The notes under the pieces are model-generated. The model was not told where the DNA came from. It was given only the letters and a program-made list of their open reading frames with translations, and ran no database searches. From contig NZ_CP060393.1 in assembly GCF_014274685.1 (NCBI RefSeq), positions 744,001-808,000 of the forward strand: a stretch of DNA of 64,000 nt, read 5' to 3'. The translations under genes and the position numbers were made by a program. Shown here one piece after another: positions 61,167 through 64,000 of this stretch (position 1 is its first letter; each line of letters begins with the position of its first letter). This DNA comes from Edaphobacter sp. 4G125. GTDB taxonomy: Bacteria; Acidobacteriota; Terriglobia; Terriglobales; Acidobacteriaceae.

Positions 61167-62684
61167 TTATCGAAGTGGCAAAACGGTTTCTTCAACATCA
61201 GAATCAAAGGCCATCAGCAAAGCGTCCGAGTCCTCGTTTGTTGATGGAATGATAAAACCAAGGGCGATATAGGTGACCAAAGCAGTTAACATGGGGGCTC
61301 CCACGGTAAAGGTATTCGTGTATTGCGAGCTTAGGGTGAGCCAATTCTGCGGTGGAAATATCTTTAATGCACCAAAAGTTATCGCACCTACAAGCCAACA
61401 TCCAATAGCAGCGGCAGGGCCACTCCTGCGGAAAGGGAAGAGCAGACCAAGAAGAATGGGAATAGCGATCGGTCCACTTAAAGCGCCGTACCAGAGAATC
61501 ACAATACCAATCACCCCTCCAAGATGAGAGGCGAAGAGTGCCAGTACCATACTGAATAAGAGGAATAAGAAAGTGACGATCCGGCCTAACAGGAGCTGCG
61601 GAGAGTCCTTCAGTTTCGCCCGTTGACCGCGGAGAACAGGAATGATGTCGCGAACAATCACCGCGGAAACTGCATTAGCATCCGACGATGTCATGGCCAT
61701 GGTATGAGCAAACAGTCCGGCCAGTACTAGTCCGATCAATCCCGACGGAAGAAGCGTCTGGGTAAGCAAAGCGTAAGACTCCGATGGGTCCTGCAGGTGC
61801 GGGAAGATGAGTGGAGCTGCCCACATGGGAAAGAACAGGATCGGCGGCCATAGCAAATAGAGCACTGCAGAAAGCGCTGCTGATCTGCGAGCATCGGCAG
61901 ATGTCGGCGAGGCAAGAAACCGCTGCGCCAGACTCCAACTTCCGCCGTTGTATGAGAGCATATTGACGAAGAAATACGTGGCGGCAAACAAAGCCGAATA
62001 TTCGCCGTGGAACGGCTTTAGATGATCTGGTGGCAAAAGTTTCCACATATGCCAGAGCGAGCTGACTCCACCCAGTCTGATCAGGACTGCGACCAGCATA
62101 GAGATACCGGCGACCAGTTGAATGATGAATTGGCTTAGGTCGGTAAGCGCGTCCGCCCAAAGTCCTCCCATCACGGAGTAGATCACCGTGACGCCGCCCG
62201 TGAGCAGGACCCCCCACAGAAAGGGTACTCCCGCGAACACGTGCAAGAGAATTGCGGACGCACTCCACTTAGCGCCGACATCGAAGACCTTCAGAAAGGC
62301 TCCACTCCATCCAAGCAGCTGTTGTGTGGGAAGGTTATATCTGATCTTCAGATATTCCAGCGGTGAGATGACATTAAATCGCTGCCTCATGCGAGCCCAT
62401 CTTGCTGGAAAAATCCCCATGCCCAACAGCAATGAGAGCGCAATTGACAGAGCCCACCAGAAGTAGACGCTGATTCCTAAGGTGTAGGCCAGTGCCGCAT
62501 AGCCAACAAAGACTGCCGAGCTGTATCCGGACATGTGATGTGAGATTCCGGAAAGCCACCACGGCATGGAGCCGCCCGCGGTAAAAAAATCGCTGGCATT
62601 CCTCACTTTTTTGCGCGCCCAGTAACCTACGCCGATCATCAGGGCAAAGTAGGCTCCAAGAACTAACCAGGCAAAGAATCCCAT
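61167..62684 (-). CDS. Sodium:solute symporter (SSS family)
   Basis: The 505-residue product has about 13 membrane segments and SSS features: FAWLVLGAYFALMIGVGYWARKKVRNASDFFTAGGSMPWWLSGISHHMSGYSSAVFVG at the N-terminus, GGLWADALTDLSQFIIQLVAGI, and an AHTMAMTSSDANAVSAVIVRDI helix. SSS members bring in sugars, myo-inositol or sialic acid with sodium. I chose the ATG at 62684. A longer frame from 62741 would translate through the operator palindrome and is unlikely. Co-transcription with the nagB-like gene points to an amino-sugar or related sugar substrate. Confidence 0.92.
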   Translation of the reverse strand: MGFFAWLVLGAYFALMIGVGYWARKKVRNASDFFTAGGSMPWWLSGISHHMSGYSSAVFVGYAALAYTLGISVYFWWALSIALSLLLGMGIFPARWARMRQRFNVISPLEYLKIRYNLPTQQLLGWSGAFLKVFDVGAKWSASAILLHVFAGVPFLWGVLLTGGVTVIYSVMGGLWADALTDLSQFIIQLVAGISMLVAVLIRLGGVSSLWHMWKLLPPDHLKPFHGEYSALFAATYFFVNMLSYNGGSWSLAQRFLASPTSADARRSAALSAVLYLLWPPILFFPMWAAPLIFPHLQDPSESYALLTQTLLPSGLIGLVLAGLFAHTMAMTSSDANAVSAVIVRDIIPVLRGQRAKLKDSPQLLLGRIVTFLFLLFSMVLALFASHLGGVIGIVILWYGALSGPIAIPILLGLLFPFRRSGPAAAIGCWLVGAITFGALKIFPPQNWLTLSSQYTNTFTVGAPMLTALVTYIALGFIIPSTNEDSDALLMAFDSDVEETVLPLR

Positions 62685-62720
62685 AGATTCAACTCTCGTT
62701 TGTCCAGAAAACATCATCTC

Positions 62721-62736
62721 ATGCAATCGATTGCAT
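62721..62736. promoter_or_regulatory. LacI-type operator (site 3) upstream of symporter-nagB operon
   Basis: ATGCAATCGATTGCAT is a perfect 16-bp palindrome containing the same 14-bp core (62722-62735) as sites 1 and 2, 36 bp upstream of the symporter start at 62684. A repressor bound here would block transcription of the operon. Confidence 0.85.
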
Positions 62737-62821
62737 TGCAAAAGGATGGCTCGGGCATTATCGAATATGCGGCAATGAGGTTTTTACATATCTCTGAAAC
62801 GCTCGAGGAATTCACCAGAGA

Positions 62822-62920
62822 GTGCTTCGCTATAAGATTTCCGTTATCCTCGCAATCTTTCTAGTCCCTGCAGGCTTCTATCTGGCCTATCGTAATAAGT
62901 CCGTTGTGGCAGATGCTTGA
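62822..62920 (+). CDS. Possible 32-residue single-span peptide
   Basis: A GTG at 62822 opens a short frame ending with TGA at 62918-62920. The product has one clean membrane segment (YKISVILAIFLVPAGFYLAY) flanked by basic residues. It could be a small membrane protein or the remnant of an anchor segment. No ribosome-binding site better than AGAGAG is present. The remaining part of the 487-bp gap 62685-63171 holds only operator site 3 and a hairpin. Confidence 0.3.
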   Translation: MLRYKISVILAIFLVPAGFYLAYRNKSVVADA

Positions 62921-63124
62921 GACATAAATTAGCAGAACCTGCGTTGCTAAATCGACTCACAGCTATGTACGCAGTTTTGACTTTCAAATGATTCGATCTC
63001 TTATCGGGCCGAGACACAGGCGATAGCATGATGATTTGCAAAGGTGCCTCCAGAGCAAGATGGATACTGGCTGGTGGCCATGTTTTTGGGAAATTCGTTT
63101 CTCCTTCTTATCTTATATATAGCT

Positions 63125-63148
63125 ATGCGAGGGCCGTGGCCCTCGCAT
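63125..63148. terminator. GC-rich hairpin after TonB-dependent receptor gene
   Basis: ATGCGAGGGCC at 63125-63135 is followed after GT by its exact reverse complement at 63138-63148. It lies 24 bp beyond the minus-strand stop at 63172. A T-rich tail exists only on the plus side (TTTGCTTT), so activity for the minus-strand gene is likely but not certain. Confidence 0.6.
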
Positions 63149-63171
63149 TTTGCTTTGCCTGTTGTTGTGTT

Positions 63172-64000
63172 TTAGAAATCGAGACGAACCGCAACCTGAC
63201 CATTTCGAGCACCGAGCACCGAAGTGCCTGACCCCGAGTCGAGTGTCCCCGTGATTCGCCCGAAGGTGGGAGAACTAACGTTCATGTTCGGATCGCCGAG
63301 ATTGGTGTGGTTCAATACGTTCTGGAAGGTGCCTTCAGCCCGCAAACGCACTCGCTCCGTAATCGCGAAGGACTTGCTCAGGCCGGAGCTGAGGCTAACC
63401 GTACCGGGGCCAACGATCACGCCCGTGCCAGCATTACCAAAGCGACCAATCGGCAAAGGAACAGGGCCGCTTCCGCTGCCTGTCGTGCAGGGAGTCCCTT
63501 GCTGCCAGTTTGGATTTCCAGGACACGTGAACGCAGCCTTGTTCACCCATGTCATCCGCGTACGGTTCGAGGGTGAGATCGGCGCACTGGCTACGCGATC
63601 CGGATACTGGTTGCGATGTCCGGGATCGTATCCGGTACCGGAGCCATTGAGGCCAGACCCTGTACCCGATGGATCGCCTTGTCCGCTGGGGAAGTAGGGA
63701 GATTCAAATGGACCCGATTGTAGAAGGAAGATGTTCGTCATCTGCCATCCGCCAACGAGCAGATCGAGCATGTGCGACATATTGCCACCATACATTCGAC
63801 CACGGCCGAATGGAAGGTCGTAGACCATGGTCGTATTCCACAGGCTGCGACGCGTGCCGTACACATTGCCGAAATCAACGCGGTGATCCAGAATCGTCGT
63901 GGCTCTGCCGCCGCCGGCTTCACCAGTGAAACTGGTGCTACCCGGGCCTTGGTTATTGGCCAGTCCCTTGGCAAAGGTGTAGATCGAATCGAACTGCAGG
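63172..64000 (-). CDS. Oar-like TonB-dependent receptor, C-terminal part (cut by window edge)
   Basis: The frame is open from the window edge to the stop at 63172 (about 275 residues). It shows the last barrel strands of the acidobacterial TonB-dependent receptor type: LQFDSIYTFAKGLANNQGPG, HRVDFGNVYGTRRSLWNTTMVYDLPFGRGR, LLVGGWQMTNIFLLQSGPF, RLRAEGTFQNVLNHTNLGDPN and the C-terminal QVAVRLDF. The same layout (DFDHRQRFTFSPVYQLPFGRGR...FRAEFFNLFNTANFG) is found in the complete receptor at 40247-43615. Any start further inside the window is false, since coding continues past position 64000. It probably serves uptake for the LacI-controlled locus next to it, which is inference. Confidence 0.88.
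   Translation of the reverse strand, partial: LQFDSIYTFAKGLANNQGPGSTSFTGEAGGGRATTILDHRVDFGNVYGTRRSLWNTTMVYDLPFGRGRMYGGNMSHMLDLLVGGWQMTNIFLLQSGPFESPYFPSGQGDPSGTGSGLNGSGTGYDPGHRNQYPDRVASAPISPSNRTRMTWVNKAAFTCPGNPNWQQGTPCTTGSGSGPVPLPIGRFGNAGTGVIVGPGTVSLSSGLSKSFAITERVRLRAEGTFQNVLNHTNLGDPNMNVSSPTFGRITGTLDSGSGTSVLGARNGQVAVRLDF

Noticed and set aside
62685-62741. N-terminal extension of the symporter from a TTG at 62741
   Set aside because: It would translate through the LacI-type operator. The family N-terminus is complete from the ATG at 62684.
1-64000. CRISPR arrays, tRNA/rRNA genes, transposases, integrases
   Set aside because: No regular spacer-repeat pattern, no cloverleaf with CCA-end context and no recombinase motif was found on reading the gaps and ORFs. 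A covariance-model search would be decisive for small RNAs.

Overview
The window looks like a chromosomal segment of an Acidobacteriota soil bacterium of the Terriglobia type (Granulicella/Terriglobus/Edaphobacter-like). The signs are Oar-type TonB-dependent receptors with an N-terminal carboxypeptidase-regulatory domain, many enzymes with twin-arginine (Tat) leaders that are cytosolic in other phyla, a giant Ig-repeat secreted protein with a characteristic double-membrane-segment tail, PQQ/GMC dehydrogenases with their own cytochromes, and short dispersed intergenic repeats. The assignment rests on family recognition only.

Region 1 (1-25.5 kb) is mostly housekeeping: a DedA-type membrane protein and a MogA-type Moco enzyme; a TonB-like protein, a tiny membrane protein, miaA and hscB, closed by a perfect 40-bp terminator palindrome; a Tat-exported GH28 pectinase; conserved exported proteins; an S9 peptidase translationally coupled to recX; a DUF429-like protein; alaS; an AMIN/Amidase_3 peptidoglycan amidase; a Tat-exported SelA-like PLP protein; dinB divergent from a PD-(D/E)XK nuclease-like gene; and a yggS-yggU pair. 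Dispersed repeats fill the gaps near 17.1-17.4, 18.1-18.3 and 21.9 kb.

Region 2 (25.5-39.9 kb) is carbon metabolism at the cell envelope: a second GH28 pectinase, a tightly coupled glpK-glpD-glpF operon, a Tat-exported TIM-barrel sugar isomerase-like protein, a diheme cytochrome overlapping a PQQ dehydrogenase, a GMC oxidoreductase with its Gluconate_2-dh_3 subunit (an arrangement like glucoside 3-dehydrogenases), a five-heme cytochrome, and a Tat-exported phospholipase C. Both GH28 genes carry the same TTGGT-N3-ACCAA operator-like palindrome.

Region 3 (39.9-55.2 kb) is accessory: a TonB-dependent receptor followed by an uncharacterised exported glycosidase-like protein, an HpcH/HpaI aldolase and a D-2-hydroxyacid dehydrogenase, then an M19-like dipeptidase with an unusual HxH motif, a 0.7-kb gene-poor stretch and a 1559-residue beta-helix/Ig-repeat protein.

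Region 4 (55.4-64.0 kb) is a compact LacI-controlled locus: an exported Gfo/Idh/MocA oxidoreductase, a LacI regulator, two divergent exported sugar-isomerase-like proteins, a NagB-like deaminase and a sodium:solute symporter. Three copies of TGCAATCGATTGCA lie upstream of these transcription units, and the one between the divergent isomerases is part of a perfect 28-bp palindrome. With the GMC/PQQ modules this suggests that sugars are oxidised and rearranged in the periplasm, possibly through 3-keto-glycosides, before uptake. That pathway is inference. The window ends inside another TonB-dependent receptor. I saw no tRNA, rRNA, CRISPR array or insertion sequence.
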